A stretch of 64,000 nt of DNA, from the NCBI GenBank assembly GCA_027605045.1, contig JAQFWX010000018.1, forward strand, positions 62,001 to 126,000, in the 5' to 3' direction. Positions 51,235 to 63,849 of the stretch are shown in pieces; the first letter of the stretch is position 1, and every line of letters begins with the position of its first letter. This DNA is from Phallus indusiatus (lineage: Eukaryota; Basidiomycota; Agaricomycetes; Phallales; Phallaceae). The notes under the pieces are model-generated. The model saw only the letters and a program-made list of their open reading frames with translations, ran no database searches and was not told the DNA's origin. A program made the translations under genes and the position numbers.

Positions 51235-54200
51235 TTACTCTTGTCTGAAAAAGTTCTTTGTTAGTTTGACTATGTGCTTGAGATAGTGTAAACTCACCCG
51301 AAACCAACTGTTTCTTCAACAGCCAGAGTCAATTTCTGTTCCAAGGTTTGGTAATCTTTATAAGGCGGCAAATCGATCTGAAGAGCAACACATTTAGACG
51401 AGAAATACAATGGGACAAACCAAACGCTTACTCTGTTGAAGCAAGTGTGACTTTTCGGCAGCTGAGAAGGATCACCAGATTTTTCGATTGTAAATCTTCT
51501 AGGACCGTCTGATCCTTGCAAATCTTTGAAACCATTAACGGGGATACGAGATGTTCCCGTAGCAAATTGCAAGAGACGGGATTTGCGTTCGGGAGGCCAA
51601 CTTCTAACACACTTCCAGAACCATTGAATGACCTCATCATTCATTTCATAGCCGCGGTAGTCAGTAAACTTGGTCCAGTCATCACTTCATTTGCGAAATC
51701 AGAGCAGAGTTGAGATGTTAAAGGTTCGTAGGAGACTTACACATCAATTTCTGACATGCCACCGATGAGCAACTCTAATTCGCGCTCATCGAAAACGTTA
51801 ATGAGATCTTGAGGGATGAGTTCACTGAAACCAGACAAAAAGGCGTCGAATTGCTCCTTGACACGTCTCGAGATACGGTGCTCGACCACGAGACTGAGAA
51901 AATAATTAGGAGTTTGCAAAGAAATATGAGTGTTGGATGAGATACATACTCGACGTAGTCTTTCTTATTCTCTTCAGTAACAGCAATCTCACCACCGCCG
52001 GGTTTGAGGTCAATAGTGACGAGTTCTCCAAATCTGTCCTCAGTGGTGGTGAAGGTTTCGTCAATAACATCTGTAATGTCATTTTCGCTACGAAAAGATG
52101 TCAGTTACCTTTCATAACAGAGAGAGGTGGACACTTACATCATCCATGTTAGACCACGGAACAACTCAACATCAACGCTTTCCAAATCGCTTAATGTGAT
52201 TTTTTTCTTCAAAATCATCTTGTAGAAACTAGCAATGAAGTACGCGTCCAAGAACCGACGGTGGAAAATCGCAAGACCCATGCAACGACCAATAAATTTG
52301 AAGTAATTCAGATGCTCGGGATTTACACCCGAAGCAGGGTTAATTTGAAGGGTATAGTTGTCATGAGCCGAATATTCGAACAAACAGTAGAAAGGATTGA
52401 ACATTTCATGGGAAAGAAGGAAAAAGAATTCTCTGAAAAATAGTGATTTATGATTTAGGACTTGTATATGAAAAAATGAGATTGACATACCTGGATAGAC
52501 CACCATAATCTAAACCGTCTTCACCGTCAAATTTAATCATCAACCTCTTCTTGAGGTCATTCGGAGTTTGACGCATGATTTCGGCATAACTGTCCTCAAA
52601 GATATGGTTACGTCTAACCTTAATTTGACAATTTCCGGGTTGGGCACGCATAGCAGGCTGACTTCGGAAATAAATGAGTTTACGACGGAAGTCACGTTTG
52701 TATTGAGGCACATTTTGATCCAGACTCGAAGGCAATCTGGGATCGTCCCAAGTGGTAGTCTTCGTGTTATGGTCCACGAAATAGACACGAGCGGTAGACG
52801 TAAGCCGCATTTCCCATCCCGATGGAAGAGGTCCGAGTTGTGATATGGATTGCGGCTGCATAGTGACATTGTTACCATTTGGTCCCATAACACGAATGAC
52901 CGTCTGCCGACGAGGATCGACCCATGTGGTAGTTCGAGTATTGTGATCCACATAGTACGGTCTTCCTTCCGGAGTGTAACGTTCCTCCCAGCCAGCCGGT
53001 AAAGGCGTGGCGGCCGTTGTTGTTTGAGTGGTTTGAGCACCGACAGCGGCAGGACTGGGAGTGGCGGTTCCGGAAGCAGGCTGAGGAGAAGCGTTCGCGG
53101 CAGCGGCATTATTATTATCCTCAAGAAGGTCGTCAGCAAGAATACGCCGACTGTGTTGTTCTCGAGCAGCATTGGTGTTCTCAGCTTGGGTCGCGGCGGC
53201 ATTTGTTTGGTTCATTGCAGGTCGCACCCAAGTAGTGGTACGGGTATTGTGGTCCACATAGTATGTGCGAGCAAGCGGGTCAACCCGTCGTTCCCAACCA
53301 GGAGGAAGAGGCCCATATTGGTCTTCGTATGGACTGAAATTACGTTGGGCGGGATTAGCCGGAGGTGCAGCACCAACCGGTGGGTTAGCAGGAGGTTGGG
53401 CGGGTTGCGCTTGTGCACCCGGGAGAGACGATTCGGAAGCTGGGGTTGAATCACTGGATGTAGCACCGGTTTGCGCCATAAGCTGAGCAGTAATACCATC
53501 TGAGGGGTTCATCTGAGTGCTAACCGGTCGAGTAGGCTCCGGCGTTGTCACGGAAGACACCGCTGAGAGAGGGTGATTTGTCGCACTCGGCGTTAAGGAG
53601 ACGTGCGATGCATTGAGACTAAGATCTCCTAAAGCGGGGGTGATGCCCGAGGTCTGAGTTGGTCCAGGATTGCTGATCGGAGTTGAGGTATTGGTAGATA
53701 AACATAAGATAAGTTTGCCATGAACGACCAGATTGTCATTGGATTTTTTCAGGTCGAGCGTAAGCATTTCTAATTTCAGATGGGTTGGATGTGTATAGTG
53801 GCAGATCTGCGTGAACAAAAAATTACTTACCATGACCTCCCAGCTCAAGATCCAAAATGTCATTGACACGCAAATTGACGACACCCAGGAACCCTTGATC
53901 TCGTCGCTTGAATTTGCGTTGGTCGAAAATTTGAATCGCCAAAACGGATGAATCTTTCACGTTGCTAAGTACGCAATGTCAGCGTATAAGTAGGGAAAAA
54001 AAGACGTGATGAACAAACATGTCAAAATTTTCGTTCCAATACGGATTAAGAGTCTTCCTGATCACACTTGTGGTGTGAGTTTGCTCTGCGTCAACTGTAA
54101 TCACAGCAAACGGATCCGGAAGCCTGAAAACATCCCGCTTCGAAAGGCCGTCGGCAGCAACAACTGCAATTACTTTATAAGAAACGGTACTTAGAATCCA

Positions 54201-54320
54201 AATGGCATTGAAGCCTACCGGTAACTCTAATCTTCCTGGTCCTAGAAAATTGTTTAGATGCGCCTTAGATAGTGTTGTGCCAACAATTGCTTACTGATTT
54301 GGGTTTGTGTTCGTGGGCAT
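51235..54320 (-). CDS. RSP5: NEDD4-type HECT E3 ubiquitin ligase (Rsp5)
   Basis: Ubiquitin ligase for membrane-protein sorting and other trafficking. Seen in order: N-terminal C2 domain ([50 protein letters not shown]), a Pro/Ala-rich linker, three WW domains ([60 protein letters not shown], each with HNT(R/K)TTTW) and a full HECT domain ([47 protein letters not shown]) with the catalytic Cys in SHTCFNRIDLP (codon 51441-51443) and C-terminal VGFGQE. The ATG at 54318-54320 gives MPTNTNPNQ before C2. About ten introns are in frame, including a 60-nt intron between C2 and linker. Complete and apparently functional. Confidence 0.96.
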
Positions 54321-55751
54321 AGAGACTTGGTTTCCTAAGTGAAATAAACCAGTATATCACTTTCACAAGTGACCCGAGAAACAAAACGAAGAGAAAAAGG
54401 GGAGAAGTAAGATAATTTCAAGGAAAAAGTGAAGTGAAAGTGAAAGACAGATGAGAGCGACGTGAGAGAGCCGCCGGTCACGTAATACCGTCAACGCTTT
54501 TCCCTCGGAGTCAATTTTTATTTTTGATGACAAATGGGGAACAGCCTCACGCTGACACAGCCTTTTCCAACGATGGCTATATTATATCACTGTGCAATTG
54601 TTTATTATGCCTTTCTTTTTCAATTATTACTCAGAGCAGTCCACAACGCCCGGGAAATATGGCAACGATAGTGGTTTTGTGACTTTGGTGTCTTCAGTCC
54701 TGGCGGTGGCTTGTTTACCAACAAATGTTGCGAATGGGGTAACATTGGCCCGGGATACGTTTCGTTGATTGATGGGCATTACATCCTGGCGAAGCGTCGC
54801 AATAATCGGAACCGTGCACAAGAGAAAGCTCAAGGCTTTACAGCTTTGTTTCCAAGGCATTACCATGATACTTGTCATCTTTTTCACAAGTCCACTTGTC
54901 ACCGCACAGCCATTCCAGCTATGTACCTAGCGCCAAAGTGGAGATTTCAAACCGCTGCGCCATCAACGTCGAGATTCTTACTACTTCTATTTGTCACTGT
55001 GTCGGTTTGTATGTCCCGGTGCGTCTCAGGAAGTCCCCACATCGAGTAATGTTCGCCTTCGTTGATAGCCTATTCACCGGATGCACCTGCTCGAGCGAGG
55101 ATCTCTTGTCCGCTCGGCGCTGAAGCTACCTCCACGACTTGTAGAAAAAGGTAGCCGTGCACCAGACTTTCCAGGCTGAAAGCTTACGACGGAACGTGTT
55201 CCTTGATTCTGGTTTCTCCGAGATCTGTGACCGGCAAATTTCATCTCCTAGTCTTTTGAACACCGGAACGCTGAAAGGCTATATCTATGTCATACGAAAT
55301 TAACACGGTGATTCAATTCCTTAAGTGTACTCGCTGATAAGAAATAGGTATAGTTAGGCATGGCACCCTAGGGTCGTCCGGTCTCGTGCAAAATTCAGAA
55401 AAGCGTTCTTATGACGGCAGAGATTATATTAACAATGATCCATGCCGGATGTCCCGAAGGAACAGCCCTTGTGGTGCTGTGGCTTGCTGGGACAACTCGA
55501 TTTGAGTATACTTACACTGCACTGATTTACTTTACAAAGATAGGTGTTGACGGCATGTGCAATGTGATATTCCCTCAACGGTAACCATAAAGCAAACATT
55601 ACGAGAGTTACCGGTGGCTATTGGTGACCGTCAAAGTTACGGTGCTCCCCTGAAGTCAGCGAAACTTGATGATTCAATAAAACAGCGGAACCGTTCGATA
55701 CCGCAAGAAAATGACTATTGAGACACTAGCATATATCGCTTGTATGATTTA
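54321..55751. other. Intergenic region upstream of RSP5
   Basis: About 1.4 kb. The first 150 bp upstream of RSP5 are purine-rich and repetitive (GAAGTGAAAGTGAAAGAC near 54430-54447), probably promoter or leader. A 54-codon ATG ORF at about 54607-54771 (plus) and longer overlapping ORFs show no family motif and I do not call them. Confidence 0.45.
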
Positions 55752-56137
55752 TCAATGCTCGCCGCTCGTCGTAGCATAGCGATCTTCCAAGTCTTCTTGA
55801 CCTCCAAATCCTCCTTCAAAGTCTCTGTCTCGTTCGCTGGCTGTGGCGTTTTTCTCGGATTCTTTGGTACGTTTTTCTTCTACCAGCAAATCTTCTTTGA
55901 GAGCTTGCAATTGTGCTCGTTCCTAATTACCATAACACACCGAACGTTCGCAACCTTATCGCATTATTGCACATGACAATAAGCGCACCTTCTCCCTAAT
56001 ATATCGTGCTTCCTCACTCTGCTCCTTGGCTTTCCATGCGGGATCCTGACGTCAGTCATATTGGTTTAGGGTTCAACTTTTGAACACTCGTTTTTCAAAT
56101 CAAATACCTGTGCTGTCACTCCGCTGAATGTGGACAT
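55752..56137 (-). CDS. Small helical protein resembling the F1-ATPase inhibitor IF1
   Basis: Three short exons, all joining in phase 0, encode 84 residues. The introns have GTATTT...GTCAG and GTGCGC...ATTAG ends. The protein starts MSTFSGVTAQDPAWKAKEQ, continues EEARYIREKERAQLQALKED and ends GFGGQEDLEDRYATTSGEH. The KEQSEEARYIR...QLQALK pattern closely follows the inhibitory helix of mitochondrial IF1 (EQAEEERYF...EQLAALK in animals, from general knowledge of the family). Unlike typical IF1, no mitochondrial presequence is visible and the Gly-rich segment sits after rather than before the helix. It may be an IF1 relative outside mitochondria or an unrelated coiled coil. The gene model is good because frames, splice signals and lengths agree; the function is tentative. 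Confidence 0.62.
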
Positions 56138-56860
56138 TGAAGATGAAAGTAGACAAAGTAATTGCTCTGGTTTTGAACAAGTTTAGTATCGGAACTAACG
56201 AATCAGTGACGTAGCTGAGACAAATGTAAGTCACGTGACTTGCTTACACAATCTTAGAGGTAATAATAGATTCGAAAGTTAGTTATAGACCGTATAAAAC
56301 CAAAATTCTGCCCAAATTCAAAGCTTTTAGGTATGAACTAATTCGCGAAGTTGGCGTGCAGTCGGGTCGTATAATTCTAGAAGCAGGAAAGCAGTGGCTG
56401 CACTTGAAAGAATCGACTGGCCCTCACACCGTCGGCAATGAAAGCATTACCTGACAACCCGTACAACTCGCTTATTCGTGTCAATTCTCAAGTTCCAATT
56501 TTAAAAGAGTTTCCGAAAAGAAAGCGCAGCAATATTGTTTATGATTTATATCGTCACGATGATGGTTCCATCGACCAGAGGGGAAATGAAATCTCGAACT
56601 TTGACGGACAATATTATTGAACTCCCATGACATGCCTGTCATAGTATCATATGTGGAACGCAAGGACTGGTAGTGATAATGCTCGACATATTTGTGAACG
56701 TCTTATTTATATTTGGGTCTATCATTTACAGGTGGCAGAACCGATCCGAGTGCCTTGTCTAGATCCACCATTACTATTCGTGATTCTTGGTTCTTAATTT
56801 GCACTTTCTTTATTTCACTTCATATCGGCAATTTGTGATGAATTAATTACCCGAGCTCTC

Positions 56861-57976
56861 ATGGTAAACTCCACAGAACAGCCGGTCAAAGTAACGGCGA
56901 TAGGGGCGAAAAGCAGTAGCACGGTACAAGACCGAACCCGAGAACATCGCAGAGACGTAAGTAGCTTTCAATGTCTCGTCAGTACAAAGTGTATACGTAT
57001 ACGTTTCAGAAGCCGGCTACAGAAGAAGCCATGATTATTTTTACAAAGTGCCCCGCACACGAACTCAAGTCCACTCACCAGGGATTGTAAGTTGCCACTG
57101 TTCTCGAACACGGTCTTTGATATTTGGCGAAAAATTTAATAGCGAAGTCTTGCTGATCCCTCTACGATAGGAAGCTCGTGACCATCGATCCCGATTATCG
57201 TGGCTTCAATTTTTTTTGCTCTTGTCTTTTTCGATGGCCAGAGGATTCAACACCCGATTACGGGACTTCCTGGCTTACTTACTCTTATTCGGCCAACAAA
57301 CCTGATTGTATATGGCCCGTATTACTCTAAGAAGGTAACTCGGCATCGTATGTAAGATTTTATCTGACGCTGGTCTGTTGGTTATATAAACTCGACCCGT
57401 TTCACTGTCTGGTTTTCATAGTTCTCTTAAGACACTTCCACCCCCGGGTGGGCGAGTATCGCGCTTCTTGTAAGGGGCCGTGTCCGGTAAGTCGCTTCCT
57501 TGAATTGCAACGATACATAGGACCCGCGTTGAAGTGTCACTAGCCTTTAAAGCAGTGCGTAAACATCCATGCGTGGGTGGAAATCTTACTCGTACTTGTA
57601 CCGTGTGAGTAGAGTCCCCCCTATTTCAAAGAAAACAAATTGCTCATATTGATTTACTCCGGTAGTTTTATTGATTCCATTGGCACTGACAGTATGTTTT
57701 ATTCCTATCAGTCGAGTCCACGAGCTTCATAGTCCACAACAGGTCTTTACTCAACTTTCACTTTCGGACAAGGTCTATTTACTTTCGCCGTTGATAAACC
57801 CTACCCCTATTTCATTATCTAGGGTGGGAGACAGAAAAACCTGCCATTCGAGTGTTTCTACTCCGACTCGGATATTTAGACATATGGCAAGGCCGGTGAC
57901 ATCGTCATTTAGTGCATTATTGGCTCCGAGTGGATATCACGCTTGGGCCTCGCATTACAACGTTTTACGTATGTAG
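56861..57976 (+). CDS. Candidate multi-exon hypothetical gene
   Basis: No family recognised. Exons: 56861-56956 (MVNSTEQPVKVTAIGAKSSS), about 57010-57088 (KPATEEAMIIFTKCPAHELK), from 57171 (LVTIDPDYRGFNFFCSCLF, TPDYGTSWLTYSYSANKPD), 57422-57486 (RHFHPRVGEYRASCKGPCP), 57544 to about 57603 and about 57666-57976 (SRVHELHSPQQVFTQLSLSD, ending APSGYHAWASHYNVLRM). The intron 57487-57543 is a canonical 57-nt GTAAGT...CTAG intron. The exon at 57171 must leave at the GTATAT donor (57308) to avoid an in-frame TAA. Frames agree across all junctions, which supports a real gene, but an eroded gene cannot be excluded. Confidence 0.42.
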
Positions 57977-58910
57977 GATAGTGATGTGTTTTCTGCACGA
58001 CTGTGCTCATCGAATTTGTCTTAAACTCTGTACGTCGTTTATTGGCGGTGATGTACGGGCAATTATTTTTTTGTTCACTTTTTGTGGCTTGTTGTGAATC
58101 AACTTGTGATCATGTGAATCATATGCAAAATTTTCGGAAAGTTTGGATTACCCGGAGAAAGCCACATACTAGATTTGCAGTAGTCTAAGGAAATTATAGA
58201 GGCTTTAATCGCGATGGAGAGCCGGACCTCTTCCCCAATATTTTTTCATCGATTCTTCTATATTCAATCGGACATCGTAACCGCGCAGTGCATCAACATC
58301 GCTAACATATTCTGCCTCAACTTAAACTTTAACTCAAAAAAACCGCTCAAATTTGATCTTTGTTCACAATGCTATTGAAACACCAAGCCTTGGGAACTTG
58401 TTAAGGAACAGATTTGCTAACCATAGAAAGAAACTGGGCTTGGGAAGTTCACATTACACTTGTGAGCACACTTTCTAAGTTTGATGATACTGATTAATGG
58501 TCGTTCCTATGCAGCGCTATGCTGCATATATATAAATATTTATATGTTTTATTCTTTTGCACGCCGCGTTTGTTTTACGCCTCGAATTATACAAAAGAAG
58601 TGTAGTAAGCAAAAAAAATTAACGTCGTTTTGACCCCCAGAATTCTTGATTTGTGTACTAATGTTTTTGAGACACCGACTTCAAATGTGTGCTTGTTATG
58701 AAGATGCTTAATTTATTAATGTAGACAATAGTTATAACATGTTACAATAAGCAAAATAACGTGCTTGGAAAAACCGACTGTGGCCGAAATACTGCGTCTG
58801 CCTGATGAAGTGCCGCGAAAGAAAATAACCAATCTTCCCACAAAGAGTTTGAAGCCATTGATAGTGGCCGATTAAAATAGAGCTATCCCGGTAGCGTGGC
58901 CTGCTGGGTC
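57977..58910. other. Intergenic region, convergent gene ends
   Basis: Nothing recognisable. AT-rich sequence with short inverted A/T stretches near 58528-58550 (ATATATATAAATATTTATAT), probably untranslated or terminator sequence of the flanking convergent genes. Confidence 0.45.
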
Positions 58911-61202
58911 CTATGACTTGATACGGTGCGACTTCTTTTCCCAGTCTCGCCAATCGAAAATCGGGAAGGGATGTGCTTCTGTATTCAAAACAAATGACGA
59001 CATAGGAATCAGGTCATGGTCCAGAGCTAGGAGATAAGCGTATTTCACGGTCTCTGCCAGGAAATAGCTGTTATGTTTGGGTGTATATGAACATCAACGT
59101 CGCAAACCACACGCGAAAGGCTTACAGACCTAGGCATACTCTCTTCCAAAATGGGGGTTTTGGAGTTAAGTCTGATCGCTGTTGCGAAGCCACTTGACGT
59201 TCGTGTATTTCTTGCTATAGAATCCCATATTTGCCAGCCTCTATCTCGCCACTTAGAATCTCCTGTTGTTCGATAAAGTACAAATAATGATTCTAGAGTC
59301 TTGATATTGTTGGGCGTCAGAAATATAGTACACATGAATGCTACACAGAGACGAACCTCTGGACGAAGAAGATATGTATCTTGTCCAATAGTATAGTCTA
59401 ATCCCACATCTGTCGTTTGCATCACGATAGGATGGGTGGTCTACCTCCTGGACGACCAAACGAATTCCATTCATTAACGTGCGCCATCCATCTCCCGCGT
59501 TTTTTAGCTTCCCTTATTAGTGCAGATCTATTTTCCTTCCCTTGTAATTCTTCTTCTTGCAAAAACCATTGCTTAACCCAAACATTTTCGGGGCCCAAGC
59601 CACTTGGTCGCTCTGCATACATCAACCAACAGGAATGTCCCAGACCCTCTGCTGCCCACATATGTAACTCTCGATCAGCAGGCGACATAACGCTACTTGG
59701 GAGAGTGCTTGCTCCTAGAGCAAGCAATCCCGGCAAGAAACAGGACAGATGTTCAAACCTCCCAGAGGGATCTCCTCTTGCATTCATATCCGTGACATAT
59801 AGTAATTGACGATCTGGTGACAAATATAACAGATTGTCAATCACCCCAGACATTGATGACATATCTGTGATATACAAGACGTGCGTCAGTTACATAAATA
59901 AAAGAGAGGTTTGTCGTTTAAGCCTCACACATTTCGGCAAGCTTTGTTTCAGTTTGATTGCTGAGGAGATACTGCTTCAATAAATACTCATACTAGAATC
60001 ATTTCAGTGTCTGACAAAACATGAACCTAAAGCGTATCGGAACTTACTGCACTGTCAGCCAAAGCTCCGATAGAAAACACGCCTGTAAGCTTTAAGTATA
60101 TTTTGGCCTCGATAAGAATCAATACACTCACCGCCCGACGGTGAACCCGTGATAACACTAAAGACTGTGGGCCACATCTGGTTATCAGGTGATTGGGCCT
60201 TAACCAGTACGTCCATCACTCTCTCGGCCTATTCTTTATATTATCAGTGAAATGACAATCGATCGAAGATAACGAAGAAAGAAGCCCTAACCACATCGAA
60301 GAAATCACGGCGCCCAGTTAGGTGAGATAGATACTTGAATTCCATTTGACACGACCCTATTTCTGCAAGGTATGCGGTAGAAGTCATTGATCTTGAGCCG
60401 CTATTTCAGAATCTTTTTAATACCTCTGCTTGGTCAACAACTACGAATAAACGCACGTTCGAGTATCAACACTATATGCTGGGAGACCACTTTGTGTCTT
60501 GAATGCGGGTAAGAGTTGGGTCGCTAACCGTTCAGCCAGCGATAGGAGAATGGTTTCGTTGGAGAATGCATAAGCTGAAAGGAAACCCCCGATGTAACGT
60601 ATGGTTGTTTCAAAAAAGGGTGCCTGCTTTCCCTGCGCTCATATAAATAATTTATTAACATGACAATCTGTAGCAAAGCCCTACTGGTGGCATTGTGAAA
60701 TCGAGGGTCGAAATATTGGCAATGACTGATTCAAACTGTTGATCCAGACCCATGAGGAGCATTGTATCTAGGGAATCAACCATGGTTACTCCCCATCCGT
60801 TGAAACTAAAAAGAAAATGATTACGGGGCATATTATTCCTGATAAAGCAACTCACTTTGCGATGCTGGAATTCGACAAAGGACGTAATTCATCAGCTGGG
60901 AAAGGAGCATACATCATGTAACCCGAATAAGCATGTATAAATGCTTCTTTAACGGATAATGCGCGAGAGGCCCAAAGCAATTGGGAGGCTGAGGCAAGCT
61001 CTGTGTCCTGTGAGTCTAAAGACTCTATCCCGGTATCGGGACTGGGTGGTAAAGGTGGATATAGAGGATTGCTTGCGTTGTGGTAGACGAAGGTGATTTT
61101 CGAAGATTCCACATCATCGAGTGAAGTAAATATGAGCAAAAGAGAGTAGCCGAAGGCAAGAGAGACGGAAATCCCGACCACGCGAAATGGGGAGAAGAAC
61201 AT
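58911..61202 (-). CDS. GH47 alpha-1,2-mannosidase, type II membrane protein (copy B)
   Basis: Second N-glycan-trimming mannosidase in the window. Seen: signal anchor (RVVGISVSLAFGYSLLLIF), a stem (PLPPSPDTGIESLDSQD), then YMMYAPFPADELRPLS, FNGWGVTMVDSLDTMLLMG, APFFETTIRYIGGFLSAYAF, RRFEHL-equivalent GRFEHLSCFLPGLLALGA, MYAERPSGLGPENV, TYLLRPE, KTLESLFVLYRTTGDSKWRD, SYFLAETVKYAYLLALDHDL and the Ca2+ loop FVLNTEAHPFPIFDW, ending RIKS. About ten short introns are in frame. Same intron-rich layout and architecture as copy A (13005-15348) but clearly diverged, so it is an old duplication or two ancestral subfamilies rather than a recent copy. Confidence 0.92.
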
Positions 61203-62453
61203 ATTATGAGACTGTAAATCAAGCGTGGTTTAAAAGGGGGCTGCATGTCAGAATAATGCCAACAGACTGCCAAGAAATCTTGATTTTCTTTCCAAGCTGA
61301 GACGACCAGCCGATTTGTCAGGCATTGAGAACTTCTGATGGCCGTATAATGGAAAATCTATGGAATATTTCTACTGGATACGTGGACAAAAGGATGTCTT
61401 CTTTCAACGAACAAATACCGAACGATGACCTGAAAATTCAATAAAGTGATGTTTTTCTTTCACGTAGAAATGCAAAGAATACCTGGTAAGTTGAACGGCT
61501 CGGCGCCGGAACACTGAAAAACTGAAATTGATAGTGCCTAAGAAAGAAGAAAAGGTTCCGGATGGTCAGCAGTTCAGAAAAATTACAAATTGGGAGTCAC
61601 GTCTTGCCTACTCACTGAGTTAAATCTGTGATAAATACAAATCTGTAACAACCCAGATGCAAGCACTTCAAGTATCCATCGAATATCCGAGCTGAGATCT
61701 TGCAGTGGCACGGATTAGTGAACAAGGGCTGCAATTTTGCCTTGAGGCTTGGTGATTAATTGGATTTCTTCCGAAATCATATCCAAACGTTGGAAGAGGA
61801 ATAACGAGCCTGTCGTTGGCTTCGTATATAGTAAAGACGAGGGAAGCCCGGATTCGAGAGTACGGAAGTAAACGTTGGGCGCTAGGCACGCATAATCAAA
61901 AAGTCTGCAACTGTCATCTATCCTCTGAATTTCCCAACGAAAATAAATCCGACATGCACTTACTATTGAAAGAAGCGGAATGGTGAGAAATGTGTTAGCC
62001 ATTACGTTAACTTTGTGATGTATTTACTGATTCTCGCTCTCATGAGCTACAGGTTAGCTGAAGAAAGAATAATCTGAATAGTTGTAATTCGTTCATCCTT
62101 GGAGTCAAAGAACTTGAATGTTTAAGCAATGAGTATACGGAATCCCTCTAAAAAATAAACACGAAAGGACTTGTTGAAATCTGCGTCGTCGCCCTTCCAG
62201 TTTGCCGCCCAGGTTGAAAAATTGCACCAGTCCACGTACCGCATATGCAAGAAGGCAGCCAATCAACTTACTGAGGAGAACGTTTACGGGTATCTGACGT
62301 TAATATTGGACAATCTATAGTGCATCGTGATTTTAATCAGTATGCGTCGTAGCATTGACCACTGGCCCGGTCAAGTTCTTTCTCGCACGCAATTTCCACG
62401 ATCTAATTTCAAAGTTCAAATTCAAATGTAAATCACAAGCTTAACGACGACAA
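61203..62453. other. Intergenic region with one weak minus-strand ORF (61715-62002)
   Basis: About 1.25 kb. A 95-codon minus-strand ORF starts MANTFLTIPLLSIVSA, which could be a signal peptide, and contains a GTAAGT donor just after it. An overlapping frame (61668-61889) is equally open. Neither has a recognisable domain, so I do not call a gene. Confidence 0.4.
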
Positions 62454-63772
62454 TTATACTGGGGAAACACCAAAAAACACCGTGATAGCCCCATAAATGC
62501 TGCTGACCACGCGAGATTCATCCTCATCTCCGCACCCAGCGGCAGCATAGATTGGAATGAAATGCTCTTCACGTGGGTGGGCTAGTCGAAAACCGGGATG
62601 TTTAACAAGGCCAAGCAGAGATTCACGACGTTTAATTGGCTAAGGAGCAATAAGCACATGAGCAAGTGGCCAAGACAATTATTCGACACTGGTACTAACG
62701 TCAGGCACCAGTGAGGCATCATTGACTGCTCGGTCGAATTCTTTGTATATTGGCTTGGCATTCTTCTCAGAAAATGCTGAAAAATCTCGAAACGTGTGAA
62801 TGATTAATCCACCAGCGAGAATAAGAACGCCTTCCGATCTTAACCGAAAAGTAGCAATACGGATAATCATCAATGATACGTCGGGATCCATAGATGTAAG
62901 ATCATACCAACCTCAATTTATCGAGTGCTTTGCCCACGTTCCAATTCCGTACGGGATCCAAGCTCGAGTCGATGCTAACTTGTACAACAGGAATATCGAA
63001 TTCTTCGCCAAACATCAACTTAAATGGGACAAAAACACCTTCACTAACAAGTCAACTCGCTTCCTCAACATCTTGACAATTAAGGAAATTCGCACCATGA
63101 TCAAAACCTTTCGCTTGCAGTCCTTTTCCATCTGCACCCCGAAATTCTTCCTGCCTTAGGGTCCGTGCAGGTATGTGTTGCTATTAAAACAGTAAGAACA
63201 GGTGTATGGGAAAGATAAACCAGTGGTAGTACCTCTTTAAGAAGCTGAACAATTCTTTGTGATAATGCCGAATCACCATGAGATTTGAATTTCGTGACTT
63301 CGGGGCTGTAGAGCGAAGCAGGAAAGCCGTAGTAATCCATGTACAACGGATTATCGTTGTAGTCAGTCACTAATAGGAAACAAACCATAAAACAAGCAAG
63401 GCAGAAACAAAAAGATCTCATACCTTGTATTTCGCCCTCAGTTTCCCAGTGAGCACTAAAAACAACAATAGCTTTAGGATGATATTTCTTCAAAAGAGCC
63501 GGTCCAAAATCTTTCAGAAAGTTGGCCATCGGACTGTCTGGACCCATTGATTGGAACGTATCATCATCGTGTCTGCTTGAGATATTTTTCGGCCATATCA
63601 ACATGGGCTCTGTCCGGTGGAAAGCATTAGTACTAGTAGAAGGACAAGATCCGAATGTCTTACGTCCGTGGCCAAAATAGACCGCTGGGATCTTTCCCCC
63701 AGGCTTAACCTCTGGCAGATATTCTAATGCATTGAGCCACTGGTCGCGAGTTTTAGGATAAATGGGTGCCAT
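62454..63772 (-). CDS. LigB-type class III extradiol ring-cleavage dioxygenase (DOPA 4,5-dioxygenase-like)
   Basis: Non-heme iron enzyme that opens catechol rings. Seen: the N-terminal AVYFGHGRKTFG, SPMANFLKDFGPALLKKYHP, FSAHWETEGEIQ (metal-site His), NPLYMDYYGFPASLYSPE, ADGKGLQAKGFDHGVFVPF (second conserved His), FDIPVVQVSIDSSLDP, GVLILAGGLIIHTFRDF and C-terminal HPREEHFIPIYAAAG. These match plant and fungal LigB/DODA-like enzymes. Four or five introns (for example GTGCGA...GTGAAG near 63040-63090 and GTTAGT...CTTAG near 62640-62700) keep the frame. Start at ATG 63770-63772. The natural substrate in fungi is unknown; catechol or DOPA-type compounds are family inference. Confidence 0.9.
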
Positions 63773-63843
63773 TAGCTTGGAAGATATCCAAAAATGCCAG
63801 TGAGAAATAAGGACTGCGGATGCTCATACGGCCACTAGGAGGC

Positions 63844-63849
63844 TATATA
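63844..63849 (-). promoter_or_regulatory. TATA-like element upstream of the dioxygenase gene
   Basis: TATATA in GGCTATATAAGGG, about 72 bp before the start codon of the minus-strand dioxygenase gene. The spacing matches that of the trehalose phosphorylase TATA box in this window. Confidence 0.45.
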
